Origin: Zavarzinella sp.
GTDB taxonomy: Bacteria > Planctomycetota > Planctomycetia > Gemmatales > Gemmataceae
Assembly: GCA_041399155.1 (NCBI GenBank)
Contig: JAWKTI010000003.1
Span: 124,001 to 188,000, forward strand
Length of the DNA stretch: 64,000 bases
Direction: 5' to 3'
Below, in pieces: positions 33,101 through 41,430 of the stretch. Both the position numbers and the translations under genes were made by a program. The notes below the pieces were generated by a model. The model was not told the origin of the DNA. It saw only the letters and a list, made by a program, of their open reading frames with translations, and made no database searches. Every line of letters starts with the position of its first letter. The first letter of the stretch is position 1.

Positions 33101-34263
33101 GTAACCCACCCTGGACTGGCTGGCGTGGGCAAAACCGCACTGGTCAGTTATCCTGGTTGCCTGCCAAACTTCCCGAAAAGTTATCGATCATCTGGTCGGT
33201 ACCGACCTCCGCACCCGGTTTGGGTGGGGTGGCAGCAACAGATCAATATGTGCTGTTTTCTGATCGCGAATTGAACGATACCACCGATGTTCTGCACTGT
33301 CTTGAAATTGAAACGGGCAAAATCGTCTGGAGCTATCGCAATCCGGCAATTGGCTTATTGGACTATGGTTCTTCGTCGCGAGCAACCCCACTGATCGTGG
33401 ATGATAAAGTGTATTTTCACAATGCATATGGCTGGCTGGCCTGCCTGGAACTCCCGACTGGAAAGACCGTGTGGGAAATGGATACACGGGCTGAGTTCAT
33501 GGCCACAGATGAGCGAAAGTGGGGCACATGTTCCAGTCCGCTGATTGTTGATAACAAACTGATTATCAATCCAGGCGGCAAAGAGGCATCAATTGTTGCC
33601 TTGAACCCCAAATCGGGCAAAGTCATCTGGAAAACTCCCGGTCGCCCCGCTTCATATGGGTCTCTGAATGCTGCCAAAATTGGCCCCACCTTGCAGATTG
33701 TGGGGATGGATGAAACCTCGCTGTGTGGCTGGGATGTGGCAACCGGCAAACTACTTTGGGAACTGCGGCCGGAAACCGCCAGCAAATTTAATGTTTCGAC
33801 GCCCATCATCAGAAACCAGCAACTGATTCTGGCACTGGAAAACAATGGCACCAGTGTCTTTCAGTTCGACAAAAATGGCAAAATTATCAGCAAACCCATT
33901 GGGTGGCACCGCGATCTTTCGCCAGAATCCCATACACCAGTGCTGGCAGGTGCCCGCCTGTTTGGTATCTGGCATCGCCTGTACTGCCTCGATCTGAATA
34001 ACAAACTGAACGAAGTATATGACAGCGACGATCCCGCCTTCAGCGACTACGGTGCCACAGTCGCAACCGATGAAAGAGTTCTCATTATTACAGGTAAGGC
34101 AGAGTTAATCCTTTTGGACCCCAAGGCAGACAAATTTCAGCCGATCAGTCGGGTGAAAATCGTTGAAGACGAGAAAGGATTGTATTCCCATCCCGCGTTT
34201 GTGGGGACTAGAATGTACGTACGAACCAGCACTCAGATGATGGCAATTGAACTGCAGGAATAA
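33097..34263 (+). CDS. PQQ-type beta-propeller, likely the C-terminal part of a frameshift fusion
   Basis: The frame is open from 33061; the first start codon is TTG 33157, but the family signature begins before it. The 20 codons 33097-33156 read VGNPPWTGWRGQNRTGQ then LSW, where W-R-G-x-N-R-x-G is the well-known start of planctomycete PQQ-type propellers. Then come DVLHCLEIETGKIVWSYRN, DYGSSSRATPLIVDDKVYF, LACLELPTGKTVWEMD, VALNPKSGKVIWKTPG and GWDVATGKLLWEL repeats. There is no signal peptide, though family members are exported. A -1 frameshift from the PhnD-like gene would supply both start and signal. The catalytic or ligand role is unknown; many such propellers do not bind PQQ. Confidence 0.8.
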   Translation, partial: VGNPPWTGWRGQNRTGQLSWLPAKLPEKLSIIWSVPTSAPGLGGVAATDQYVLFSDRELNDTTDVLHCLEIETGKIVWSYRNPAIGLLDYGSSSRATPLIVDDKVYFHNAYGWLACLELPTGKTVWEMDTRAEFMATDERKWGTCSSPLIVDNKLIINPGGKEASIVALNPKSGKVIWKTPGRPASYGSLNAAKIGPTLQIVGMDETSLCGWDVATGKLLWELRPETASKFNVSTPIIRNQQLILALENNGTSVFQFDKNGKIISKPIGWHRDLSPESHTPVLAGARLFGIWHRLYCLDLNNKLNEVYDSDDPAFSDYGATVATDERVLIITGKAELILLDPKADKFQPISRVKIVEDEKGLYSHPAFVGTRMYVRTSTQMMAIELQE

Positions 34264-34305
34264 TCGTTGCAATCTGTTTTGTTAGATTTTTCTCATCGGT
34301 TTTCG

Positions 34306-34812
34306 CTAATCCAGTAATCTGTTGCCAGTCTCAGCTTTGCGCAACAAAGCAACAACTTCAGCTTCATCTTTTGATTCTGCAATGACTTCAGCCGTTGCTC
34401 CGGTCGTATCACGATGAAGTACATCCGCACCCGAGTCAAGAAGAGTCTTTACGGCATCGAGTTCACCGTGTGCCGCAGCGAGAATCAATGCCGTTTCGCC
34501 GTAGCAAGCCTCGGATTCAATATTGGCATGTGAGTCGAGCAGTAACTTGATGGCCTCTATGCGGCCCATCCCAGCAGCCTCATGTAATGCAGTCATACCA
34601 TCTCTGTTGGTTGCATTCACGTCGGCACCATATTCAACGAGATCTTTGATCAAATCAACGTTTCCGGCAAAGGCAGCCGCCATCAAGACGGTTCGGTCAA
34701 CACGGCTTCCAGAAGCATTGATATCTGGGCATGCTTCAGTGACATCCTTCAAAGAAACGGTATTCCCTGATCCGATGGCTATGAGCAATTCATCTGGCAT
34801 TATTGTCTTCAT
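34306..34812 (-). CDS. Ankyrin-repeat protein
   Basis: 168 residues with about four ankyrin repeats: RTVLMAAAFAGNVDLIKDLV, GMTALHEAAGMGRIEAIKLL, GETALILAAAHGELDAVKTL and a partial last one (GATAEVIAESKDEAEVVALL), each followed by a YGADVN-type turn. The ATG at 34810-34812 overlaps the stop of a 40-codon ORF (ATGA). No signal peptide is evident. Ankyrin proteins bind other proteins; the partner is unknown. It is AT-richer than its neighbours. Confidence 0.9.
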   Translation of the reverse strand: MKTIMPDELLIAIGSGNTVSLKDVTEACPDINASGSRVDRTVLMAAAFAGNVDLIKDLVEYGADVNATNRDGMTALHEAAGMGRIEAIKLLLDSHANIESEACYGETALILAAAHGELDAVKTLLDSGADVLHRDTTGATAEVIAESKDEAEVVALLRKAETGNRLLD

Positions 34813-34931
34813 TGTAATGGATTTGGTGACAATCTCACTTGATCGAGTAAAGCTTGGAGTTCAGCACGAGTTACTGGCTTCCGATTATTGAACCACCTTT
34901 GCCATCCTTGCGGGTTGCACCAAGTATTCAT
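34809..34931 (-). CDS. Small 40-codon ORF, 4-bp overlap with the ankyrin gene
   Basis: Translation reads MNTWCNPQGWQRWF then NRKPVTRAELQALL and a short tail. The TGA lies inside the ATGA of the ankyrin start, which suggests translational coupling. The Trp-rich start and the VTRAELQALLDQVR helix look like real protein, but the size is small and it may be a remnant of a larger gene. I do not recognise it. Confidence 0.35.
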   Translation of the reverse strand: MNTWCNPQGWQRWFNNRKPVTRAELQALLDQVRLSPNPLQ

Positions 34932-35071
34932 TTCATGTGGAAAAGTGCATTTTTAGCCGTTACAGCGAAGCCAATTCAGTAATAATCGCGTTCTCTGTCC
35001 CGCACTGGTGCATGAAAGTGGGTAATCTGGACGAATACCACTTCATCGTATCTGTGCAGGGGGAACTTTTC

Positions 35072-35848
35072 ATGCGTGGTTTATTTATCCGATTATTTTT
35101 GCCTCTGCCACTCTTGTTAGCCAGCGAATTTTCTTCGCAGGCCTCTGCACAAACTCGTTCATATGGTTTTGGTGTTGGCGTGGGTGTGGGCATTGGCCCA
35201 GGCTGGGGATATGGTCCATGGGTTGGGCCGTTGTTTATGCCTTCCCACTACAACGGTTTCTGGGGCAACGGCATGAGCATGTACGGCCCACCGGTGCCTA
35301 GTTACCGGCCGATTCCGGGTGTCTTTGGTGGTGCGGACAGTCAGTTTTTCCCGATCCCACCCGACTATGGCTTTCCCGGCTTTGGCTACTACGGTTATGA
35401 TCCGGAAACGAGGCGAGAAGTGTACTTTCCTGGTCGCGTTCGTCCACGTTCCCGGCCATTGCCAGATGTGAATGACATGCCCTGGCGTGACATGCACAGT
35501 GGGGACTATCTACCGCCGGATAACTACACACGGCAGGCTCCGAAAATTGAATTACCAGCATTGCAACCTGCTGGGAATCCCCAGGTGCTGCCGCTCCCGA
35601 ACCCCACTGCCGCAGAGATCGATGTGGAAGTCGCTTTGCCGACTGAAGATGCGGAATTGTACGTGGATGGGGAAAAAGTCGCTGGCTCAGGCACCAGTCG
35701 CCAATTTGGCAGTGCCGTACGACCTGGCACTGCCCTGTACCACTATGAACTGCGAGCCGAATGGAAAATTGACGGTAAGCAATACACCCACAACAAGACA
35801 ATCAGCGTCCGCCCTGGCGAAAAACAATTGGTTCAGTTTGCGAAGTAA
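35072..35848 (+). CDS. TIGR03000-domain protein, Gly/Pro-rich, exported
   Basis: 258 residues from ATG 35072 (AGGGGGAA upstream), giving the signal peptide MRGLFIRLFLPLPLLLASEF; the ORF from 34937 adds 45 unlikely residues. A Gly/Tyr/Pro-rich middle (YGFGVGVGVGIGPGWGYG, GFPGFGYYGYDPE) precedes the C-terminal TIGR03000 domain: VALPTEDAELYVDGEKVAGS, RPGTALYHYELRAEW, KTISVRPGEKQLVQF. This is a planctomycete domain, expanded in Gemmata-like genomes, possibly cell-surface associated. A second member is at 46.1 kb. Confidence 0.85.
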   Translation: MRGLFIRLFLPLPLLLASEFSSQASAQTRSYGFGVGVGVGIGPGWGYGPWVGPLFMPSHYNGFWGNGMSMYGPPVPSYRPIPGVFGGADSQFFPIPPDYGFPGFGYYGYDPETRREVYFPGRVRPRSRPLPDVNDMPWRDMHSGDYLPPDNYTRQAPKIELPALQPAGNPQVLPLPNPTAAEIDVEVALPTEDAELYVDGEKVAGSGTSRQFGSAVRPGTALYHYELRAEWKIDGKQYTHNKTISVRPGEKQLVQFAK

Positions 35849-36057
35849 AGTCCCTGAACAATAATTTCTCGACGATTTGCATCAAGATTTTTTGAAGATT
35901 TGCAGCAGATAACAACAAATTCATCGGTGAAAGACATTAATCGCCATAAAACTTCAGATAGGTATTAACTTCGTTTATTGCATTTACTGCGAGTTGCCGA
36001 AGTTGTTGGGCACGTTCAATGAGTTTGGGATCACCAATTTTCTTTACTAAACCTAAA

Positions 36058-36911
36058 TCAGATTGAAAATCGGAGTTTTTCCGCTTGAGGATCGACTTCA
36101 AATCTTGGCCACAGTCTTTTAATTATTTCATCCGGAGTTTCATTCAATGTATCGATGAATCCTTTGCAAGCGTCGAACAAGTCACGCAAGGTTGCAAAAC
36201 AACAATGTTGCGTGACCTCTTCACGCATCCATTTCCATAACCCTTCAATGGGATTGAAATCGGGACTATAACTGGGCAAAACTACTATTTCGATGTCCAA
36301 CTCGCTGGCTTTGGTTCGAACGAACTTCGCCTTGTGCCAAGGTGCTCCATCCCAAATTACCACAACACGTCGACCTTGTCTTTCTACCCAATCGTTCACT
36401 CGGTGCAAAAATTCAGCCGTGTTTTCCTTGTTGCATTTGCCTTCGTTCCAGATCAAACATGCACCGGCACTGAAATTGTAAGCACCATACCAGTTGATGC
36501 GATCGGACAGCGGAGGGCAATCACTCACTTGCCAAGCCGATTCTCCCTGCCACCAAGTATAGCCCAAGTCCATATCACGATGAAAATGGGATTCATCAAT
36601 ATAAATGATCACGATATCACCGCGACACATTTGCTGGTACATGTCCGCGAACTGTTTCAGGTATTCGGCCCGCTTTTCAGGGTCCCCTTTGCCGAACAGT
36701 TTCTTGCATTTCTTCCAGCTCAATCCCGCTAAGTGCAGGATCCGCCGCACGGTATTCCGAGATACATACCGCTGGAATTGACAACCGATCCAATTGCACA
36801 ACTTCCTGATCGTCCATCCGTGGCCTGGCAATTGGTGATCTACCGGATCGCTTTTCAGAACGGCATCAACGATCTGCTCTATCTGCGACTGGACAAAAGG
36901 GGGACACGGCC
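36058..36911 (-). CDS. IS630 transposase, DDE part (orfB)
   Basis: The frame is open from about 36911; the first start-like codon is TTG 36831 (LPGHGWTIRK). The DDE catalytic residues lie in IIYIDESHFHRD, VVVIWDGAPWHKAKF and YSPDFNPIEGLWKWMREE, as in IS630 DDE_3 domains. The N-terminal part has NTVRRILHLAGLSWKK. It is probably made by -1 frameshifting from orfA over the CCCCCTTTTG run (complement of 36894-36903), giving one full transposase. The catalytic triad is intact. Confidence 0.88.
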
Positions 36912-37151
36912 GCCAGTACGCCGATAAATCAAGGCGTCAGGTCCATGGTTGTTATATTTATGAACCCAGTTCAACAACATATCGTCGCAACGTCCAATTT
37001 CTGCGGCATAAGCAGTCGCGTTAGTGTGACCAAGAGCAATTTGGTACAAAGCCATAAACCGCTCCCGAGTACGAGGATGCTCGGATTCCAGAGCCAGGCG
37101 ACGCAAATCATCGGTGGTTTGATTCCATTTAGTAATGTTCGGTCGGATCAT
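36879..37151 (-). CDS. IS630 transposase, DNA-binding part (orfA)
   Basis: 90 residues from the ATG at 37149-37151: NQTTDDLRRLALESEHPRTR, FMALYQIALGHTNATAYAAE and LLNWVHKYNNHG. This is the helix-turn-helix that binds the element ends. It ends VPLLSSRR, overlapping orfB in the -1 frame by about 30 bp. A longer start at 37232 would lie nearly at the IS end. Confidence 0.82.
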   Translation of the reverse strand: MIRPNITKWNQTTDDLRRLALESEHPRTRERFMALYQIALGHTNATAYAAEIGRCDDMLLNWVHKYNNHGPDALIYRRTGGRVPLLSSRR

Positions 37152-37709
37152 CCTTGATCTCCAAAGGTTGGTCGACTTGCCTAGGTTGAACATTCTGACC
37201 AGCTTAACATAACTCACCAAATCTGTAAACACCGATTTTCAATCTGATTTTGGTTTAGATCTTCAAGTTCTTCAATTAAGAATGGCAACTGAAGTTGATT
37301 GAATGTCGTATCGCCCCAGGGATCAATAAACCGAAGGCAATAAGATGTAGAATCAGTCGACTTCGAAGCTACAAGAAGAGATGTCAAACCATCTGTATCA
37401 AACAATGCAGATTTTGCCATTCCCTCTTCGGTTTCAATGAATGCATCAATACCCATTTCAATAACTTTCAGTTGCTCTTGGATACAAAATGGCTCCTGCT
37501 CAATTTATCTTCTAACGAAATGGACACATGACAATGTATTTGGATCCTCGTATGATCGTAAATCGGCATAAAGTCAGAATTAATTCCGACCAACCCATGT
37601 ACTTAATAAGCCATGGCGCTATGCACAAGTAAATCGATGCTTGGTTGACAAACCCGCTACGGTGGGTAGGCTGGATAGTAAGAAGCTGTTTCGCTCCAGC
37701 CAAGATTTC

Positions 37710-38918
37710 ATGTTACGTTTTGTATCCGCATTCATCATCCTGGCCTGTTTTACCGCTGATGCAACGGCCTGCAGCATTCCCGTGTTTCGTTACGCACTGG
37801 AACGCTGGCAACCAGCCAGCTTTCAGGTGGTGATCTTTCACGATCAGGAGATCAGCGAGAAAGATCGGACTGTTTTCAGCAGTGCCCTCAAACCAGGTGG
37901 GGAAGTTGCCGACAAAATGCCCACCACGCTGGCACCGTGGGGCATCAATGCCACAGTGCATCAGGTGGACCTTCGAAAGCCACTGACTAAAGATGCTCAG
38001 GCAATTTACGATCGCCTGCCGCCCAATATCACTCTACCTTACGTGGTTGTGCGAGATCCATCTGTGGTGGATACGCCTGCCCTTTTGTGGCAGGGTGGCT
38101 TACAGAAAATCGATTTTCAGGAAATCTTCACAAATAAGGTGCGGACGCAGATCGCCAGCACCCTAACGCGGGGCAATGTCGCTGTGCTGGTCGTCAAACC
38201 TGGACCAGATGCAGCCGAAAACAATCGCCTACGGACTCTGTTAAACGATACGATTCCGAAACTGGAAAAAACGATTGACTTACCGATGCCAAGTGCGGAT
38301 GGCCCACAATTGCTTTCCGCAATGCCACTGTACGTAGGGATTGAAGTGGTATGGCTGGACGATTCCACCAACAAAGACCTGATTTTTGAGCGGAATCTGC
38401 TGAACCTGGAAAACGACCTCGACCGCCACCGTGGGTCGATTGTTTTTCCGATTTTTGGACGTGGACGTGCCCTATGTGCCTTATATGGCAAGGACTTAGA
38501 GAAATCGTCCGAAATCGAAAGTGCGATCAAGTTTCTTTGCCGTGCGTGCTCCTGCCAGGTCAAAGAATTAAATCCGGGAATCGATTTACTGATTCAGCAC
38601 CCATGGGATGAGATTTTTCTCATCAACTTGGGCCCCGCACCTCGTGAAGTGCGGACGGAGGTATTTGATAACCCACTGCCAAAATCAAATAACAGACCAG
38701 AGCCATCCGAAAGACCCATGCCGGTGCTGCGTCCCACAGGCGATGTGCGGCCAGAATTGCGATCCGCACCTGAAAATTCAGAAGATGCAGGAATTTTGCG
38801 GGCAGCAGCTCGAAAACCATCCCCACAACCCTGGTGGCAGAAACAGCGATCATTGTTGATCAGTATCTGCAGCGGTCTATTCCTGGCTGCAGTGGGCTGG
38901 CTTTATTTTCGACGCTGA
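37710..38918 (+). CDS. Hypothetical planctomycete protein with C-terminal anchor
   Basis: 402 residues from ATG 37710, chosen because the signal peptide MLRFVSAFIILACFTADATA then leads directly to CSIPVFRYALERW, a motif I associate with an uncharacterised planctomycete family. The body has thioredoxin-like or periplasmic alternation of strands (LPYVVVRDPS, LLWQGGLQKIDF), a cysteine pair CRACSC near residue 285, a Pro/Arg-rich linker and a terminal membrane helix (LLISICSGLFLAAVGWLYF). It precedes the ModA-like gene by 41 bp and is likely in its operon. TTGACA at 37645 is a possible -35 element. Confidence 0.7.
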   Translation: MLRFVSAFIILACFTADATACSIPVFRYALERWQPASFQVVIFHDQEISEKDRTVFSSALKPGGEVADKMPTTLAPWGINATVHQVDLRKPLTKDAQAIYDRLPPNITLPYVVVRDPSVVDTPALLWQGGLQKIDFQEIFTNKVRTQIASTLTRGNVAVLVVKPGPDAAENNRLRTLLNDTIPKLEKTIDLPMPSADGPQLLSAMPLYVGIEVVWLDDSTNKDLIFERNLLNLENDLDRHRGSIVFPIFGRGRALCALYGKDLEKSSEIESAIKFLCRACSCQVKELNPGIDLLIQHPWDEIFLINLGPAPREVRTEVFDNPLPKSNNRPEPSERPMPVLRPTGDVRPELRSAPENSEDAGILRAAARKPSPQPWWQKQRSLLISICSGLFLAAVGWLYFRR

Positions 38919-38959
38919 TGCAAAATCACACTTTCCTACAGCAATAAGGAAACCACCTG

Positions 38960-40468
38960 ATGTTTCGCTGGATCCCCTGGTTGATCGTTGGCTTGTCGGT
39001 GGCAGGGCTGATTGTCCTTATTTTTCTGCTTCCCAGTCCACCTGCAAACGAAGATTCTGATGGCAAACCAGTCCAGAAAGTGGTCGTGTTAGCCGCACCG
39101 TCCGTTCGTGGGACATTGGAAAAAGCTGCGGCGGAATTCACCAAAGAATATGGCATTCCGATCGAGATCAGCTACGAACCTTCCGAATCGCTGCTGAATA
39201 CCTTGTCGATGAAAAAAACTGGTGACCTGTTTCTGCCAGCAGATGAATCGTTTGTTGCCCGTGCTCGCGAAAGCGGTCTGGTGACGCACCAATACGATCT
39301 GGCCCAGCTTACTGCTGTTGCCGTTTCGAAAAAAGGCTCCCCTGCACCCACGTGGGAATGGATCCAGAATCCAGAACGGAAGGTGGGGATACCTGATACC
39401 AAAATCACCGCCATTGGCAAACTCCTGGATTCCCAAATGGCACAACTTGCTAATTGGCAAGCACTTAACAAAAAACGCACGGTCACATTCGGAACCATCA
39501 CTCAGGCACTGAATGCGGTGCAGTTAGGCAGTGTGGATGCCACATTCGTGTGGGATGCATTAATTCCCAAAGATTCCGATTTGAAATCGGCCGTGCTGCC
39601 CGGTATGGAATCCTGCAGCGTGCGGATTGCTGTTTCGCTATGCACCAACAGTGCTGCACCACAGGAGGCACGTTCGTTTGCGTTGTACCTTTCCCAACGT
39701 AGTGGGGGGCAGAAGTTTTTCCGCGAAGCAGGTTACGCACCCACCCAGCCGGAGAAAATCTCATTAAAACCTGGTAGTGAAGACTCTGAAATCCTGCTCT
39801 ATTCCGGTTCCATGCTGCGTCCTGCGATCGAAAAAACGATTGCCGAGTTCGAAAAGCGCGAAAAAGTCCGCGTGACCGTGGTCTATAACGGCTGTGGCAT
39901 CCTGGTGGGGCAGATGAAGGCTGGCAAGCAGCCCGATGTCTACCTGGCATGCGACCATCGCTTTATGGATGAAGTACAGGACCAGTTCTATCGCCCACAG
40001 CAGGTTTCGAATAATCAATTGGTGATTGCAGTGCCCAAAGGAAACCCCCACCAGATTAAGCAGTTGAAGGATCTTGGCAAACCTGGCCTGCGGGTGGGTG
40101 TCGGGCATGAACAACAATGTGCCATGGGTAACATCACCAAGGAAACGTTTAAGGCGGCAGGTGTTTATGCAGCAGTCCGCAACAATGTGCGTGTTGAAAC
40201 GCCCACTGGTGATATGTTGGTGAATCAATTAGTGACCGGTTCGCTGGATGCAGTGGTCTGTTATGCCACGAATGTGCTGCCCAACCAGGCGAAACTGGAT
40301 AGCATTCCGGTCAATGGCATTCCCTGTGCCAAGCCACTTCAGCCGATAGCGATTGCCAAATCGACTCACCGACCGGATCTGGCGGCCAAGTTAGTTGATC
40401 TGATTCTGTCTCAACAATCGCAACAACGCTTTCTAGAATCGGGCTTTGGCTGGGAAGGTGTTCCGTGA
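38960..40468 (+). CDS. Tandem ModA-like (molybdate/tungstate-type) substrate-binding protein
   Basis: 502 residues with an N-terminal membrane anchor (WIPWLIVGLSVAGLIVLIFL). Two related domains follow: residues about 40-265 (VVVLAAPSVRGTLEKAAAEF, GDLFLPADESFVARARESG) and 275-500 (ILLYSGSMLRPAIEKTIAEF, PDVYLACDHRFMDEVQDQ). Each has the ModA/PBP class II start and ADVYLSAD-like strand. Normally one domain is present. The anchor replaces the usual lipobox. Which oxyanion it binds is not evident. The stop overlaps the permease start. Confidence 0.82.
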   Translation: MFRWIPWLIVGLSVAGLIVLIFLLPSPPANEDSDGKPVQKVVVLAAPSVRGTLEKAAAEFTKEYGIPIEISYEPSESLLNTLSMKKTGDLFLPADESFVARARESGLVTHQYDLAQLTAVAVSKKGSPAPTWEWIQNPERKVGIPDTKITAIGKLLDSQMAQLANWQALNKKRTVTFGTITQALNAVQLGSVDATFVWDALIPKDSDLKSAVLPGMESCSVRIAVSLCTNSAAPQEARSFALYLSQRSGGQKFFREAGYAPTQPEKISLKPGSEDSEILLYSGSMLRPAIEKTIAEFEKREKVRVTVVYNGCGILVGQMKAGKQPDVYLACDHRFMDEVQDQFYRPQQVSNNQLVIAVPKGNPHQIKQLKDLGKPGLRVGVGHEQQCAMGNITKETFKAAGVYAAVRNNVRVETPTGDMLVNQLVTGSLDAVVCYATNVLPNQAKLDSIPVNGIPCAKPLQPIAIAKSTHRPDLAAKLVDLILSQQSQQRFLESGFGWEGVP

Positions 40469-41280
40469 CCGGTCGCCAGCGCCAGGATCTGTGGTTGTAC
40501 CTGCCAATGGGGCTGATCGGTTCATTTTATATTCTGTTGATCGTTGGAATGATTGTCGGTGATTTACAGTTCACCACCATCGGCCATTTTCAACGCCTGT
40601 TTGCCAAACCGGAAATCCGCTACGCCATCCGTCTGACGCTGGCCAGTTGTGCGTTAAGCACCCTGCTGAGCCTATGGGTGGGCATTCCACTGGGGTATTT
40701 GCTGGCCAGAACACGTTTTCGAGGCAAAATTCTGCTCGATACCTTGCTGGATATACCTATTGTGCTCCCCCCACTGGTGCTGGGGATTTCGCTGCTGATC
40801 CTTTTTCAGACCCCACCGGGAAAGTGGTGCGACCGCACCTGGAAAGCGTTGTTTGGCACCGAAATTACCTACGAAATCCCCAGTGTCATTCTGGCTCAGT
40901 TTGCGGTGTGCTGTGCGTTCGTCGTTCGCACGATGCGGGTAACATTTGAACAGATTGCCCCACGTGGGGAACAGGTGGCCCGCACGCTCGGTTGCACTCG
41001 TGTGCAGGCGTTCTGGCTGGTGACGTTACCAGAAGCGTGGCGTGGGATTGTGACGGCAGCCAGCATCTCGTGGGCACGGGCTTTGGGCGAATTCGGCCCA
41101 ATTCTCATTTTTTCGGGTGCCACCCGCATGCGGACTGAAGTGCTGTCCACCAGTGTATTTCTGGAGTTCAGCGTGGGTGACCTTTCCAGTGCGGTTGCCT
41201 TGTCACTGTTACTAATCGCTGTCGCAGTGCTGGTTCTGGTAACAATGAAAGTCGCGGGTTTGAAAAACCCCACGGCGTGA
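40465..41280 (+). CDS. ModB-like ABC transporter permease
   Basis: 271 residues beginning at GTG 40465, overlapping the binding-protein stop (GTGA). It has about six membrane helices and the conserved EAA loop (EQVARTLGCTRVQAFWLVTLPEAWRGI), plus the terminal SWARALGEFGPILIFSGA motif of molybdate/sulfate/tungstate permeases. No ATP-binding gene follows; repeats and a divergent gene lie downstream. The complex therefore needs an ATPase from elsewhere or is degenerate. Confidence 0.88.
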   Translation: MTGRQRQDLWLYLPMGLIGSFYILLIVGMIVGDLQFTTIGHFQRLFAKPEIRYAIRLTLASCALSTLLSLWVGIPLGYLLARTRFRGKILLDTLLDIPIVLPPLVLGISLLILFQTPPGKWCDRTWKALFGTEITYEIPSVILAQFAVCCAFVVRTMRVTFEQIAPRGEQVARTLGCTRVQAFWLVTLPEAWRGIVTAASISWARALGEFGPILIFSGATRMRTEVLSTSVFLEFSVGDLSSAVALSLLLIAVAVLVLVTMKVAGLKNPTA

Positions 41281-41331
41281 TGGGAAAGTAGCCGACCAAA
41301 ATTCTTGATTTCAACGTCAATCGGCAAGTAT

Positions 41332-41371
41332 ATTGACCGCAAAGACGCCAAGTCGCCAAGAAGTCAACCTA
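41332..41371. repeat. Degenerate repeat with GACCGCAAAG core
   Basis: ATTGACCGCAAAGACGCCAA followed by GTCGCCAAGAA. It matches the right end of the 71-bp repeat at 17742-17765 with small changes. A CTTCCT-GAAG-AAGGAAG hairpin follows (about 41374-41391). The stretch separates the permease gene from the convergent lipoprotein gene and may act as a terminator region. Confidence 0.5.
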
Positions 41372-41430
41372 CTCCTTCCTGAAGAAGGAAGGGCGTAAAG
41401 CAATCACAGGCTGACATTACCGATTGATCG

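Larger units (their letters stand above)
36050..37255 (-). mobile_element. IS630-family insertion sequence, 1206 bp
   Basis: The ends are inverted repeats: AACCTAAATCAGATTGAAAA at 36050-36069 and its complement at 37236-37255, one mismatch over the first 20 bases. The element is flanked by TA (36048-36049 and 37256-37257), the target used by the IS630/Tc1/mariner group. It carries a helix-turn-helix ORF and a DDE ORF on the minus strand. Clean ends suggest a recent insertion. Confidence 0.9.
35937..37456 (-). pseudogene. Small hypothetical gene split by an IS630-type element
   Basis: The 5' part (37456-37258) encodes MGIDAFIETEEGMAKSALFD and LRFIDPWGDTTFNQLQLPFL, ending in EELEDL. The 3' part (36047-35937) encodes VKKIGDPKLIERAQQLRQLA and ends YLKFYGD. 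Removing the element at 36050-37255 with one TA copy restores the frame exactly: GAA GAT CTA GTA AAG. The intact protein would be about 100 residues. The motif FIDPWGDTTFNQLQ is typical of a small uncharacterised family; the gene may have been immunity-like, but I cannot name it. Confidence 0.8.

Noticed and set aside
37512..37703. 63-residue minus-strand ORF upstream of the 37.7-kb gene
   Set aside because: No ribosome site or motif; overlaps the likely promoter of the opposite gene.
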